64,000 nucleotides of DNA, from contig WNKI01000002.1 in NCBI GenBank assembly GCA_015350385.1, positions 486,006 through 550,005 of the forward strand, written 5' to 3'. Source of the DNA: Aculops lycopersici (Eukaryota; Arthropoda; Arachnida; Trombidiformes; Eriophyidae). Position 1 is the stretch's first letter. Each line of letters starts with the position of its first letter. The translations under genes were made by a program, and so were the position numbers. Of this stretch, positions 20,363 through 32,205 are shown one piece after another. Under the pieces are notes generated by a model. It made no database searches. It worked only from the letters and a program-made list of their open reading frames with translations, and was not told the origin of the DNA.

Positions 20363-22217
20363 ATTTCTTGCAATATAGGACGATAGTTGTAATAATACTT
20401 TAAGGTTGTTGAAATCGGAATTGGAGTCGTAAAGATGATCGGTTCAAACTTCGTCTTCGTACTTCATATAGTAGAGTTTACTAAAAATAGTTTACTAAAA
20501 ATAGTGAAAGATCAACCTACTGTAAAATCCGACCGCCACCCGCACGGCTCTTTGTCCGAGGATAACCATAATTTCTGTATGCCTTTGGGTGAGGGGGCGA
20601 TTTTGATGTAATCACCTGATCGGGTTGACGGCATCTATGATGAGTGAACGAGTTATTGTTTTTTGAATTAGTACTCACCTGAGCGATACATATAATCTCT
20701 TGCCGCAAACCTGAGATTAGATTGACATTTTGAGAGATAGATGTATATTATGTGAACAACATATTGACAAATTTCAACTAGTTCACCTTTGTGTCACTAG
20801 CGACTATATGTATTTGACTCATCCTTTCAACTCATCATCCGATCGAGTTGCATTGAGTGAATCCAGATGGCATCACAGGCGTGTTTCTTTGATGCAGATG
20901 AGAATTTCTCCTTTCAATTGAGTTCAGTCACCAAAGAGCAAGGACCTCAACTCGAACATGGCACCCGACAAACGAGCAGGAGATACATAATTGATGATGG
21001 AACAGTGGAAATTTTTATCTACATTGTGATCTACTGTCCTGCGCGAGCTGACTTATCATAACAAACATATGAACATCATTTCAAAGATGATCTTTTCAAC
21101 AACTTGCTAGTCTCTCTTTATGCTATTTTGGCACGAGCAACGGCGGCTCGCTCTTTGATCTTCTTGTCTCTGTGGTGATAAGTGTAATTATGATTATTGC
21201 AAAAAATATTATCATGATATTCTCGCTCAAAAGCTCACTGAATATCGCCGCCAATCGATTGTGGCACTCGACTTTTGTTTGTTGTTGTTCACTTTGAGTT
21301 ATGAATGAATTCAGCGCCTGGAGTGCCACTAGTCTTCTGAGAGAGATTCATCAATCAAAATTTAGAAGCTCTGTTCGTGCCGAAAGGAGCTACTTATCGT
21401 TGAGCTTATCAAATCCAGCATGGAGAGCGGAGTTCAGTGTGGTTGGAATACAATCAAAGACCACTCGAGAGGTCAGGTGACGCGAATTATAGAGCAAGTA
21501 GATCAGGGAGATGTCATGTGATGACTTTGGCATGTGTGCAAGTGAGCAGTAGCTTGTCATTTGAGCGTGTGGACAAACACTCGACTAGTCAATGAGTTGA
21601 TCCCATCAACTCGCCTATGTGACAACCACCTGTGCGTTTCTGCAATCATGGTCGCTAGCGTTAGTCGCGGGCAACTTGAAGTTGAGTTTCCAGTTTACCA
21701 AAGTGAAGTACTAGCGACGAAGACGACGGCAGCAGCAGTAGCAGCAACAACAAAAATAACAACAACACTCAGGATGAAGATGAGTTACGGTTGCAAGTTG
21801 CACCTTCTCCAACCAAAACATTGAAGACGATGACGATGGCGATGGCGATGACGACGACGACGGCCACATCGGGGCAAAGTTGGAAAATGAAGTCGGGGCA
21901 AGTCAATAAAAAGTTGAATAAAAAGTTGATATGGAAACGGCGGCAGTGGCCGACGCCGATTCCATTGACTTGACTGCCAACCATACTAAGGGTTGCGAGA
22001 ACTCGAATAAGAAGTCAGCTGACTAGACGACTTCCATCTTCTTATTCGGTGTCGTCGCTTCTGTTGCTACCATAGCCACCGGCGCTACTGCTCCCTCGTT
22101 GAGGCGTGCCTCTACTTCCGAGCGGCCGACTCACCTCGACCTAACGACTGGAAGCAGACGGCCGCTACAGGTGAGACTTGGAAACTTTACCGGTTGTTTG
22201 GTGGTGGCACATTATCA

Positions 22218-22249
22218 GCTCTGCTGCTGCTGCTGCTGCTGCTGCTGCT
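22218..22249. repeat. (CTG)n trinucleotide repeat
   Basis: About ten CTG triplets in non-coding DNA. Confidence 0.9.
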
Positions 22250-22740
22250 ACTACTGCAGCAACGGCGTTGGCGGCAACCAGAAGGCAGCCACACGTCCAA
22301 TTGCTCGGCCATAAAGATAGCTGATATAAGAAGGACTCAATTTATTTGTGCACATCGGGAGTTAGAGAGTTGCAATTCGCGGATGGTATGCGTCTGCTCG
22401 GCACTTGTTGTCCTTCCTCTTGACGCAAAAGCAGAAGCTGCGGCAATTATTTCCTCAAATTGGACCTCAAGTTAATCATCCTTCGACGTCGTAGTTGTCG
22501 TCGTTTTGAGTCGACTTTAGAATTAAGTAAGTGAGTTAACTAGCTAGCTATCCAAGCAGCAAGTTAGCGACAACTACCGCATCCAAGCGACGAGGTGGAA
22601 GTTGATTGCGTATATATAAGCGCAGTGACACACAAAAATGGCCCTCGCCGCATTGAAGCGCGAAGATCGCAAACTCGCGGTGCCATATCGGAGCCACGAT
22701 CTCGCAACCGCCGCAACTGCAACCTCAACATCAAGTCTAA

Positions 22741-22770
22741 CTGCCACTGCCACTGCCACTGCCACTGCCT
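22741..22770. repeat. (CTGCCA)n hexanucleotide repeat
   Basis: Four to five tandem CTGCCA units in non-coding DNA. Confidence 0.85.
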
Positions 22771-25700
22771 CTGCCGCCGTTTCACTTGCTATCTATCTTT
22801 CCATTTGTTGCTGCTTCTGTTGTCGCCGTCGTCGTCGTCATCGTCGTAGATGTCCTAGTCGTTCTCTTGTCGTATCATGTCGTGTCTTGTCTTGGTTGCT
22901 GCTGCTGTTGGCGCATGTCATCATTAGCTTGCTCTTTTGCAACCGATGCCGCTGCTGTTACTGTGGTTCCACTCTGTTGATGCCGAACAACGCAGAGACC
23001 AAGAGTTGGAGTTTTCTGAATGAGTTCAGAAAAAGAATCTAAACAAAATTGCTGTTTCTATTACAACAGTCAAGAAGCGAGAGGAAGAGAGGAATCATGG
23101 TAAAGCGATGCAACGATACGTAAGCTCAGTGCCCATCATCACCTAACTTGAGCCGCGAATGTCAGTGGAGTAGTTTGCACGTATTAGTTAGTTTACTTGC
23201 CCATTGGTGCCCGTCGCCGTCGCACTTCGCCTGCCAAGCGAGAAAATAACCTCTTTTAATTAGCATGAGGTCGCCAATTTATTTGCTCATTTGTTACCTG
23301 AGCACCAAGCCCCCCGCTGACAGGCAGACGAGGGGACAGGTAATTTACGCGTTGAGTGCAAGAGTCATCGCAACAGACAAACAAACCACTGGGCCCCACA
23401 AAGTGAAGTGAAGTGAGGTGAAGTGGAGTGGAGTGGAAAGAGCAAATAGGACCAGTGAGGCGCTAGACTGAGGCATTCTTATAGGGCGCCGCCCCCTGCG
23501 AGCAATTCGCCGCCAGACTTATAGGGTCCGCTGGGCGCGCGACTTCCGGCTGCACGCCACCCTGTAAGCTGAGGCTAGGGTGAGCAGTGGTAGTGGCGGA
23601 GGGCTCTGCATAGAGTGGAGCATTGTAAAAGTTGCACCTGCGCGGGATCAGTGTCGTCGTGGTGCCGGTGGTTGTCGTTGTCGTGGTCGGCGCTCTCGCA
23701 GTCAATTAAGTTGGGCGTGTTGTAACTCTTCCACTTCCCTAGCTGCAGCCGCCATCACTGCTGCTGCTGTTGCTCCTTCTCCGGCCTCCAGAGTACAAAA
23801 CGATCTGCATCATTATCTCGGTGGCGGCAGAAGCGGCGGCAGTGGCGGCGATAAGTAGCAACAAACAGAGTAGCGGCAACAAAAGTAGCGACGGCGGCGC
23901 CAAGCTACCAATTGAGTTCAAGTTTTTCCCTCTCCTTCGTTATCTTGATTCGGCGTCGCGCCGGAAGTGGACCGGCCGCTTATGTGGCCGCCACGACAAG
24001 TTGACTCTCTGCTTCACGATTTCTCCATTAACTGATTGCCGTTGCCAAATTTCTTCAGCTCTTTTGTCCTATCGTTTGTTGCTGTTGCTGCTTCGTATCC
24101 AGGACGACGATGTTGCTTCTGCCGTTGCTCACCTGGTTGGCCGACTGCTCATAGCTGGACTGGCCGTTCGAATATCGAGTTGCGTGTCGCTGCTGCTCTT
24201 GTCAAGTTGCTGTTGTTTTTCAGTCGTTTGCATATGCAGCGGTAAAGGCGACGGCAGCGACGGCGACAGGGATAGCAAAATCGGCGGCCATTACGCAACA
24301 AACACACGAACTACCAGTAGAGGCACCGCCAAATACCGAGATTCATATCTCACCACTACTACCGCCGCCGCCGCCGCCGCCAACTCGAGGGCGCAAAGTG
24401 GAGCGCATATTTCTCGTGGACGGCGCGTTTTTTCGATTGATGCCCTCGCTGCTGCTCTTTTCACCTTCTAACTTCTACCTGGCGACGGCGAGTTAATTTA
24501 CGAGTGGGCAGTCGCCAACAGATTGCGTTGCGCACGTAAGCCCACTGGTCGCCTGCAAGTTTTGCTTTGAACCGTTCGGAAGTGGACTGGTAGCCATAAG
24601 CTTTTGGCTGCGGGGCAGCTGATGAGTTTCGTTTGGTGGACATGAGGAAACAGCAGCAGCAATAGCAATGGCAGCACCAACAAGCGAGAGAGCAGCTGAG
24701 ATTCGCGGTCTCGTTTTCATCGTCGACTGGCTCCTTCGTCACTGACTTTAGTTTGCTGATTAGAGCGCCAAATAATCATCAAGCGGCTGACTGGATGGTT
24801 GCTCGACGGAGAGGGAAAAAATTATGTAAATCCACCAGCCGACTGGTCGAGTTTGTATTGCAGAATTTGCAGCAACCCAAATTACAGGTAACTCACGGGA
24901 GTCGATCGCTCAGGTGGCCGGCTTACTGGTGTCGTGTGCACTGATCGAGTGCTTAAATCTAAAACAAAACTCGCCTAAGTATGGCACTGGGAGCGAGAGT
25001 TTTGATTTGGTGGCAGTGGATGCTCGAGATTTGGATCAAATCGACAAGCGAGCGAGCGAGCAATTGATCGTTCAGTTGGAGGGTCGGCGGTTTTGAAATC
25101 AAAATTGGAAATGGAATCAAACCAAATCCCTCTAGTCCAGTGGATCATTTTAAGTTAAAGGAGACGCCTAAGCCTCTAGTTGTCTATCTATTTGGGCTGC
25201 TGGCGTCGAGTTGAGCATGGGCTAACCAGAGGTATAGTTGTAGTGGTAGTGGTGAGGTAACGAGTGTTTCGGATGTGTTACATAACACGATCATGATCTC
25301 GCTCGCTCGGTGGTTGCTGTTGCTGCTCACTTCTTTCATGCAGTTGAAGTTGAAGTTGAAGTTCCAGTTGCAGCTGATTCTGATGCCGACGCTGATGCTC
25401 GAGAGCTCATCAGAATCGAAATCATGATCATAATCATCATCTGCTCCCGCTTCTGCTTTACAATGGCGAGCAGCACGGTCGCCGGTATTCAGTTAGTCAG
25501 TTTGCTCGGCCGCAGAGGTAGCGGCGGCGACAGCAGTTCTATTGACTCCAACGCCAAACTCAACTGCCACTCGCTACCGAAGCCGTAAGCTCGGACTGCC
25601 GATGGCGAGAGGGAGTACAAAAAGGAGGGAGGGAGAGGGGCATCTGGACTCGCCCAAGTCGCAGCTCAGCCGACTGAATGGCTGGCCGCCGCTTACCTGA

Positions 25701-26688
25701 GCTTGATCTAGTTCTCACACACTCAAGAGACGAGCAGATCCGGTCGCCGGCGCCAATTCGACGAGCACAGAAGAGAGGCAAGTTGGTGGCGAGTCGTCAG
25801 CATATCGCACGACTAGCGGCCGCGCCAAATGGTTAGTTTGCCGACTGGCAAGCTAGCTGGCCATTCGGCTATTCGATAGTTCAGTTGGACGATGGCTAGT
25901 CGGCAAAGAAAACAACAACAACAACAACGACGACGACAAGCGCACTGATCGTGGAATCACGAGCACCAAAGCGTCCGGTTGGACTCCAAGTCTCCTCGGT
26001 TTAGTATCGCTGTCGCCACTCGCCACTCGCCACTCGCTACTAGAACTCGTCGGAACCATTGAAAATTGGAGAAATTTAGACGAAAAGAGAGAAGGCAAGA
26101 TTTGGGATGAGAAAGATAACGAGCCGCAAGTCTACATTTCAGGTTACACTTCTTTTCTGTGCCTAGATTCCTGCAATCGAACTTGTTTCGAACGCTCGCT
26201 CTGTGGTTGTGTTGTGTTGTGTCAGTTCATGCAAGTGAACGTAATGTTTCCATTGCAAGTTGTGCAACCACAACAACATTATACTTGAGAAGATCGGAGG
26301 AGGAAAATACTTGAGAGGGCGCCGCTAAGGCAAGTGGCCGACGTGGTGATTTATGGCCGCGCCTGGCCACACCAACGCAAGTTGGTGTTGAAATTTGTGT
26401 CTCTGTTTTTGCAGCAAGTCGCTATTGCCTTCGAATCAAGTGTTACGATTTATACATCATTTGTGCCTTCGTTCTCTCTCTCTCTCTCTACATCTTCTCT
26501 GTTGTTTAAGTTAATACTGGAAAAGTAAGTTGACAAGACGAATGTTCTTTTTTTCGCTCACAAAATCATCTTGTGTTGCCCACAAATGACCATCTCATTT
26601 GCCTGTCTATTAATGTGGGCGCGCGGCGCGACTCGCGAGAGAAGAGTGATTCCAACTTTCGACTCTCACCCAGTCTATTGACTTGCGA

Positions 26689-26830
26689 CAGCTAGTTTCA
26701 ATGATTGCGTTACACTCGATCTAAACTGCTTGGAAAGAACACGCAGGACGGCCGCTCAACACTGCCGTCTTTCCTGCTCGCAGATCTACCCTGCGACTGA
26801 TAAATGTAACGCAATTATTGAAACTAGCTG
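26689..26830. repeat. 142-bp foldback: 26-bp inverted arms with inner stem
   Basis: Arms 26689-26714 and 26805-26830 are reverse complements over 26 bp with a single difference (G at 26703 against T at 26816), which would be a G-U pair if the plus strand were transcribed. The 90-nt interior contains a second stem: GCAGGACGGC (26743-26752) pairs with GCCGT (26764-26768) and CCTGC (26773-26777) around a short bulge. No matching direct repeats are seen at the outer ends, so a MITE is not demonstrated. It could be a structured RNA, a dsRNA source or an old foldback element. Confidence 0.75.
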
Positions 26831-26864
26831 AAGACTCTCGTTGGTGACTTATGCGCTTATCTTT

Positions 26865-26917
26865 AGCTAACATCAATGCTGCAAATTGCGCACCACCGCA
26901 TTGATGTTAGCTTTTTT
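26865..26917 (+). repeat. Perfect 15-bp stem-loop followed by a T run
   Basis: AGCTAACATCAATGC (26865-26879) and its exact reverse complement (26898-26912) enclose an 18-nt loop. Adding the stem's last T, the plus strand shows a run of six T directly after it. It starts 34 bp after the 142-bp foldback, and both left arms share AGCTA...TCAATG. A stem followed by a T run resembles the 3' end of an RNA polymerase III transcript, but no promoter element was recognised. Confidence 0.75.
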
Positions 26918-28230
26918 CTGCCTCTCCCTCTCCCTCTCTCTCTCGTGCGTTGCGATTTCCCCTTTGTCGAGCCACAAATCGCACAGCAGCCACTTTAATG
27001 GACTCGAGCCAAGAGGCCAAGAGGCCACTGATCTAGGATTTGATTGCGTTTCGACGCCTTCGTCAACACAACGACGACGAAGACGATAGAATTACCATCG
27101 CCACAATTAATTGCCAATTCCAATAGATTTGCAAATAGTTTTTTGTCCCTCAATCTATCTGACTGTCTGCCCGTGTATTTGTCTCTTGGCTAAGGAGCAG
27201 TAGAGCGCCGAGCATTCAACTTCCGGTCGCCGCCCAACTAAACAAAAGTTACGAGCGGGCGAGAGGCGAAGGTTGGCTTGGTTTTACTAGACGCAACGCG
27301 CGACGCCCACGCGCCCCGAGCAACACGAGCCGCCACATTAAAGTGACCGTCCCTCCAAGTGGCTCCCATTGTTTATGTTAATCTCAATGGACACCACTCT
27401 GGGGCGTATCAGGTGTCCTGCCTCTCGGCGGCGGCGGCGTCGTCGTCGTCGTCAAGTTGAAAACACAATAAACAGACTGTTCAGCGAAATAACTAGCTCG
27501 CTAACCAACTAACGCCTAGCTCGTCTTTCGGAACATAATTTGAGCTAAGAGCTGCGAGTTCGTAGCACTAAGCCACTCAAAGGCAAGCTAGCTAATCATT
27601 TGTAAGGCAAAACAACCACTTGTTGCCTCAGCTGCTGCTGCTTGCTTTTGTCGTCTCTCAGTCGCCAACTTTTTGCCTCCTTGCGATTTTAGCTCGCTTA
27701 TCGCCAACTCGCTCAACTTTTATCCCACTTCCATCCGCATAGTCGATTGCCTGGCGAGAGCCGAACGAGAGTGGAAACTAAACGACGAAGACTTAGACCG
27801 TTGGTGACAACGACGACGACGGTTGCTGGATTAACGAAGCCAACTTACGACTCAAAGATTCACCAAGGCGACAAATGCAACAAGTGCCATAAGCGGCTTT
27901 GGTGGCGGCGACGGCGGCAGCGGCAACGACGGTTACGGTGACACCAGCAGCAGTAGCGGCAGAGGCAACGGCAACGACAACGACAACGACAACAACAACG
28001 AAGCGGCTGAAAATAGAAGTTGAAGCAAGAAATTAAAAGCTAAGCTTGTCAAGTTGAAGTAGACATAGAAGTAGTAGAAGAAGAAGACGACGAAGAGAAA
28101 AAGGATGTGCGACTTAATCCATCGTGGAACTCAGGCAATAGGGACAAGCACTGATCTCTGATTTTGAGTGACCTCAAGCACCGGAAACCAAAGAGACCAG
28201 TAATTATGTAACCAGATGCTAAATTAACTA

Positions 28231-28248
28231 ATTAATTGATCAATTAAT
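28231..28248. repeat. 18-bp perfect AT-rich palindrome
   Basis: ATTAATTGATCAATTAAT reads identically on both strands. It contains two TAATTG homeodomain-type cores in mirror arrangement, about 135 bp upstream of the proposed carboxypeptidase start. Confidence 0.7.
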
Positions 28249-28381
28249 CACAAGTGAGAGAATTTCAATCAAGAAAACACGATATAATCGATGCAAAGAG
28301 CGGATCAAATTTACGAAAATATTTAAGAAAAATTAAAACGCATAGTAAAACTCATCAAACCAAAAATTAAGAAAAAACAAA

Positions 28382-29744
28382 ATGAAGATTCACAGAGCAA
28401 AAGTAAGTAGCAAAGATGTGATTTGAGCGAGAAGAAGATATTTTTGCAGTGGATAGGAAGGAAATCTAACAAAAATTAAAATGATAATCTCATCAAAAAC
28501 AAACCACAACCACCAAAACTCAGATGACGACAACCAACACGATGATGTCAATTGGAATATTGATCTCGACCATGAGCTTGCCAATTCTGCTGGCAAGGGC
28601 GCAGTTGGCCATGTTGCCGCCGCCTCCAATGAGCTTCGATCACCTTGCCAAATCGCCGGCGTCCCTCGCGCTGGCGAGCGAGTTTTTTGCCCGCGAACGC
28701 CAGCAACCATTTGGAGCCTCTTCGCAAGCGCGTCCGGCAAGCAGCGGAGTTGGTGCTGCCCTCCCACAGTCGGTGGCACCTGTTGCCTTGGAGGCGCCGG
28801 AATGGAGTAGCTCGTTGGGAAACTCCTTCCAACTCAACAGGTATCATTCGCTGGACGAAATTTACGCCTTTCTCGATGCGCTTGCGCGCCGCTACTCGCA
28901 CGTGCACGTATTCTCAATTGGAAAGACGACCGAGGGGAGAACAATTAAGGCGATTGAGTTGGTCAACAATGCAACGGAACCGGATTTTGTGTGGCTCGAC
29001 GCCCTAACTCATGCTCGCGAATGGATCACAGGCTCGACTATTTTGTATATCATCGACCAGCTTGTTGCCGGCCATCAATCGGGCAACCCACTCGTTAGAT
29101 CGAGCGCAATCAATCGCAAGAATTTCATCATAATCCCCGTGGTGAATCCCGATGGTTACGTTTACACTTGGACCACGAATCGGATGTGGCGCAAGAATCG
29201 CTCGCGATCTCAGAGAACCGGAAGCAAGTGTATTGGCGCCGATCTGAATAGGAACTTCGATCTCGCCTTTGGCGGCGAGGGAGCCTCAAACGATCCCTGC
29301 TCGCACATCTACTCCGGCCCATATCCCTTTAGTGAACCAGAGATCAGTGCTCTAGGCGAGTTGCTTTGGTCTCTCAGGGACAGGATTAAATTTTACCTAA
29401 CCATCCATTCGTTCAATCAACTTTGGGCCTCGCCCTATGCGCATACCACCGAGCCAACGGTTCATGCCTCGATGCATATGCGCGTATTGCGTAACATTCA
29501 AAGGGCAGTGTATGAAGCGGAAGGGGTCAAGTATGAAATTGGGCCTCTGAGTACGTCGCTCTACGTGGGCAGTGGTTTCGGCATTGACTTTGCCTACGAC
29601 AAGTGCGGCATTGAGCATAGTTATTTGGTTGAGTTGCGCGACAAGGGAGCCAATGGGTTTGTGCTTCCGCCAGACCAAATTATGCCCACAGCTCGCGAGA
29701 CGTACGCAGGTTTGAGCGCTGGATTGAGGACAGTTTTTGGTTAG
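28382..29744 (+). CDS. Secreted M14A metallocarboxypeptidase (A-like)
   Basis: The main exon is 28524-29744. A short first coding exon 28382-28402 (MKIHRAK) is proposed because AAA|GTAAGT and ACTCAG|ATG flank a 121-bp interval containing in-frame stops, and joining them keeps the frame (413 residues; 406 if translation starts at 28524). A hydrophobic signal segment (SIGILISTMSLPILLARA) follows. Counting from Met 28524, zinc ligands are H163/E166 (THAREW) and H295 (TIHSFNQL), the catalytic Glu is E370 (VELRD), and R223, N242-R243 and Y347 match the substrate-binding residues; C236-C259 match the conserved disulfide. Ile354 occupies the specificity-pocket position (bovine 255), predicting cleavage of hydrophobic C-terminal residues. 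Residues 27-105 replace the usual propeptide but show no recognisable Propep_M14 fold. Probably digestive or extracellular. Confidence 0.9.
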
Positions 29745-29828
29745 ACTCTCTGGATAGAGGAGGCCACCTGTTTAGTGGGTTGGCCTAGTTATTAGCGAGT
29801 ATAAAGGAAGCAGTCACATAATTTAAGA

Positions 29829-29834
29829 AATAAA
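29829..29834 (+). other. Poly(A) signal of the carboxypeptidase gene
   Basis: AATAAA lies 85 bp past the stop codon on the coding strand, giving a short 3' untranslated region. Confidence 0.6.
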
Positions 29835-30301
29835 CACCTGAGCACTAGGAGACTAACAATTAAAATAGTTTCAAGTTTTCTCAGCGATCAGTCGAGAGCC
29901 ACACATTTGCGCTGCTCACTTTTGGGTGCAGCACAACAAGTGGCCGTGTGGAATAAGAAAAAGAGGGGGAGAGAGGGAGAGAGAGAAAAAAAAATTGATT
30001 GTTGCGCAACAAAACTCATCGCTGACATAACTTTGCGCTACCTTTTCCTTTCTATTTCCATCTCTAGCATTACAACTACCACTTCTATGAGGAGGTGAGA
30101 GGAAACCGGAGGAAGGGAAATTATTTGCGCGCCTCCTCAATAATTGTATTGCTATTATCATCACTACTAAACGGGCGCGCGAGCTCATAGTTAGCAAGTC
30201 GGTGAATCGATAGAGAGAAGCTAGACGACTTGGGCTAGCCGCAGTGAGTAAATTTTGAACAAATTTTACCTGCATTCGGAGCCCTGCCAGTTGGCCGCAC
30301 A

Positions 30302-30322
30302 ACACACACACACACACACACA
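30302..30322. repeat. (CA)n microsatellite
   Basis: About ten CA dinucleotides in non-coding DNA. Confidence 0.85.
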
Positions 30323-32160
30323 ATTGCAATTCCTCGCGCTCGCTCACTCGCTCATTTGCGCTCATTAGGGTGCGTTTATTGCGCACCTCAAAAACTTTAC
30401 CTGTACCTGTACCTCTCCTTACCTGTCTATCAGCAAGGCAACAAAACGAAGCGCAGCAAAACCTTGCAGCCAAAATGTCTGGCGCATTCTCCTCCTCCAT
30501 TCTGCCTACCGACTCGCTAGTTACTAGTTTTCAATCGCATCCACCACTACCAATTCATTTGTTGCCCCTAACTTCACCTGGCCACCATAACTCACCTGGC
30601 CGCGGTGGTTGCCGATCAGGATGCAACAGCGGCAGGAGCGGCAGCTCTTCGGGGGCGACTTGTTGACGGCCACTTGTTTCGCGCCGGCCACTTGCGTTGG
30701 AATTTGGCCATCTCCCGATGCTTCTGGGCGCAGCAAGTCCAACTTTTGCCCCCCTACTCTCCCACTACCTGAAGTTGCCAGCGGAGAGGCAACCATCCAA
30801 CTCGACGGCCAGTTTAGTTGGTGTGTGTCCAATCTAATCGCGCGCTTTGTATTGTGTGCTGCATCCGGTTGTAGGCGAGCGCTAGAAACACAGAGAGCAA
30901 GCGAGCGAGCTGCAACAGGTAGTTGAGTGGCGGCAGCATTGGAATTCTTCGCTCGCCAATTCATTTCGCGCTGCGTCCCCCGCGATTAGCGATGGCGGCA
31001 ACAGGTAGTGGTGGCAATGCAACGGCGGCATTGCTACCACAAGCTTCACCTCTTCCACTTCGAGCGGCCAACCGACTCGCTAGATGGCAAGCGCAATTCA
31101 GTCGCGCTTTTGTTCGCTAATCATAATGGATCATCATCGTCATTTTGTCTGCTGTTCCATTGGCGCACTGGCCACCGATGCTCACCTCAGGCCAACACTT
31201 AATGAGATGTTGCGCAACAACAACAACAACACCATAAGCAGCAGCAGCAACAACAAGAGCTCAGCTGGTAGCGGCTGAGCAGGTAACAAGTTGGTAAGCC
31301 ACCAAAACTGACTTACTGACTGGCTAGCTAGAGTTTTCACAAGCGAGAGCTCAACAACGTTAAACTCGGTGGCACTCTTGCAGTTTCAAGCGGACTCCTG
31401 GTCGTTGAGCATCAATTTGACCCCGCCAGTCGCTCGCTTGCAACTGCTCACTTGATACCACCAGTCGCTCACTGGCTGCAAGCAACTTGGTCAACGTAGC
31501 TAGCAGTCAGTCAAACTGAGCCGACACTTTATGAGCTCGCTGCCTCTTTTTTTATCAATCTCTATCAAAAGAATGAGAGAAGCTGCTGCTGTTGCTCGCT
31601 TTGAAGCTCCTAATCTCGCGGCGACAAGCGCTAGCGCGAGCCACCAGTCGACGCTTCGCTTGCGGCTACAAGCGCAACTTGAGCAGCGGCGCCAGCGAGT
31701 TTAGGTAGTCAAATTAAAGGGAGGAGGTAAAATCGCCAGTCGATCACTGAGTCAAGTTGAAGAAGTGGGACGAGAAAGAGCGAGTGACAGGGGAAAAAAG
31801 ACGCGCACTAATCAATCAAAGTGGCGCGACACTTGTGTGCCGCACGAGATTGCAATCGTCGTTAGTTGGCGTCCGAGGAGGAGGAGGATGAGGCGAGTGA
31901 TAAGCGAGCGAGCGAGTGGAGCGTATAATTTGAACCCCCGAGTTTGGCAACTGGATCACGGGGCCGGCTAATTACCGTTAAGTCCGCTGCTGGTGCGATA
32001 CTCTCACAGTGGTCGTGGTTGTCGTTTTTCTCTCTGGGCTCGCTCAGGTAACTTGAGTTTAATTAAGCTGAAATGACGATCAGCGTACCGAGAAAAAAAC
32101 CAACAAGCGGCGCCGGTGGAACTAAGCTGAACAGTTTGAGGCGCCGCCGCCGCCGCCACC

Positions 32161-32205
<45 letters not shown>
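32161..32205. repeat. (CAACAG)n hexanucleotide repeat
   Basis: Seven tandem CAACAG units in non-coding DNA. The complementary strand gives an Ala/Val repeat frame that is not a gene. Confidence 0.9.

Larger units (their letters stand above)
20363..28381. other. Non-coding interval between the API5 island and the carboxypeptidase
   Basis: About 8 kb with no convincing coding exon. The 20.4-21.6 kb part is AT-rich and includes a duplicated 14-mer (TTTACTAAAAATAG, about 20477-20506). The rest carries CGN and CTG triplet runs, the words CTAGCTAG, CAGGTGA and ACTTCCGG, and the paired stem-loops at 26.7-26.9 kb. The last part, from about 27.9 kb, is A-rich with GAC/AAG runs and probably contains the promoter and leader of the carboxypeptidase gene. 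An 18-bp perfect AT palindrome lies at 28231-28248. Confidence 0.5.

Noticed and set aside
21123..21329. Possible terminal exon on the minus strand (ACCACAG acceptor; one frame reads DKKIKERAAVARAKIA)
   Set aside because: The Lys/Ala-rich frame looks protein-like but no donor in a matching phase was found upstream, so no gene model could be built.
26689..26830. Reading the 142-bp foldback as a microRNA precursor or MITE
   Set aside because: The 90-nt interior is long for a microRNA hairpin, and no flanking direct repeats were found for a transposon. It is reported as an unexplained foldback instead.
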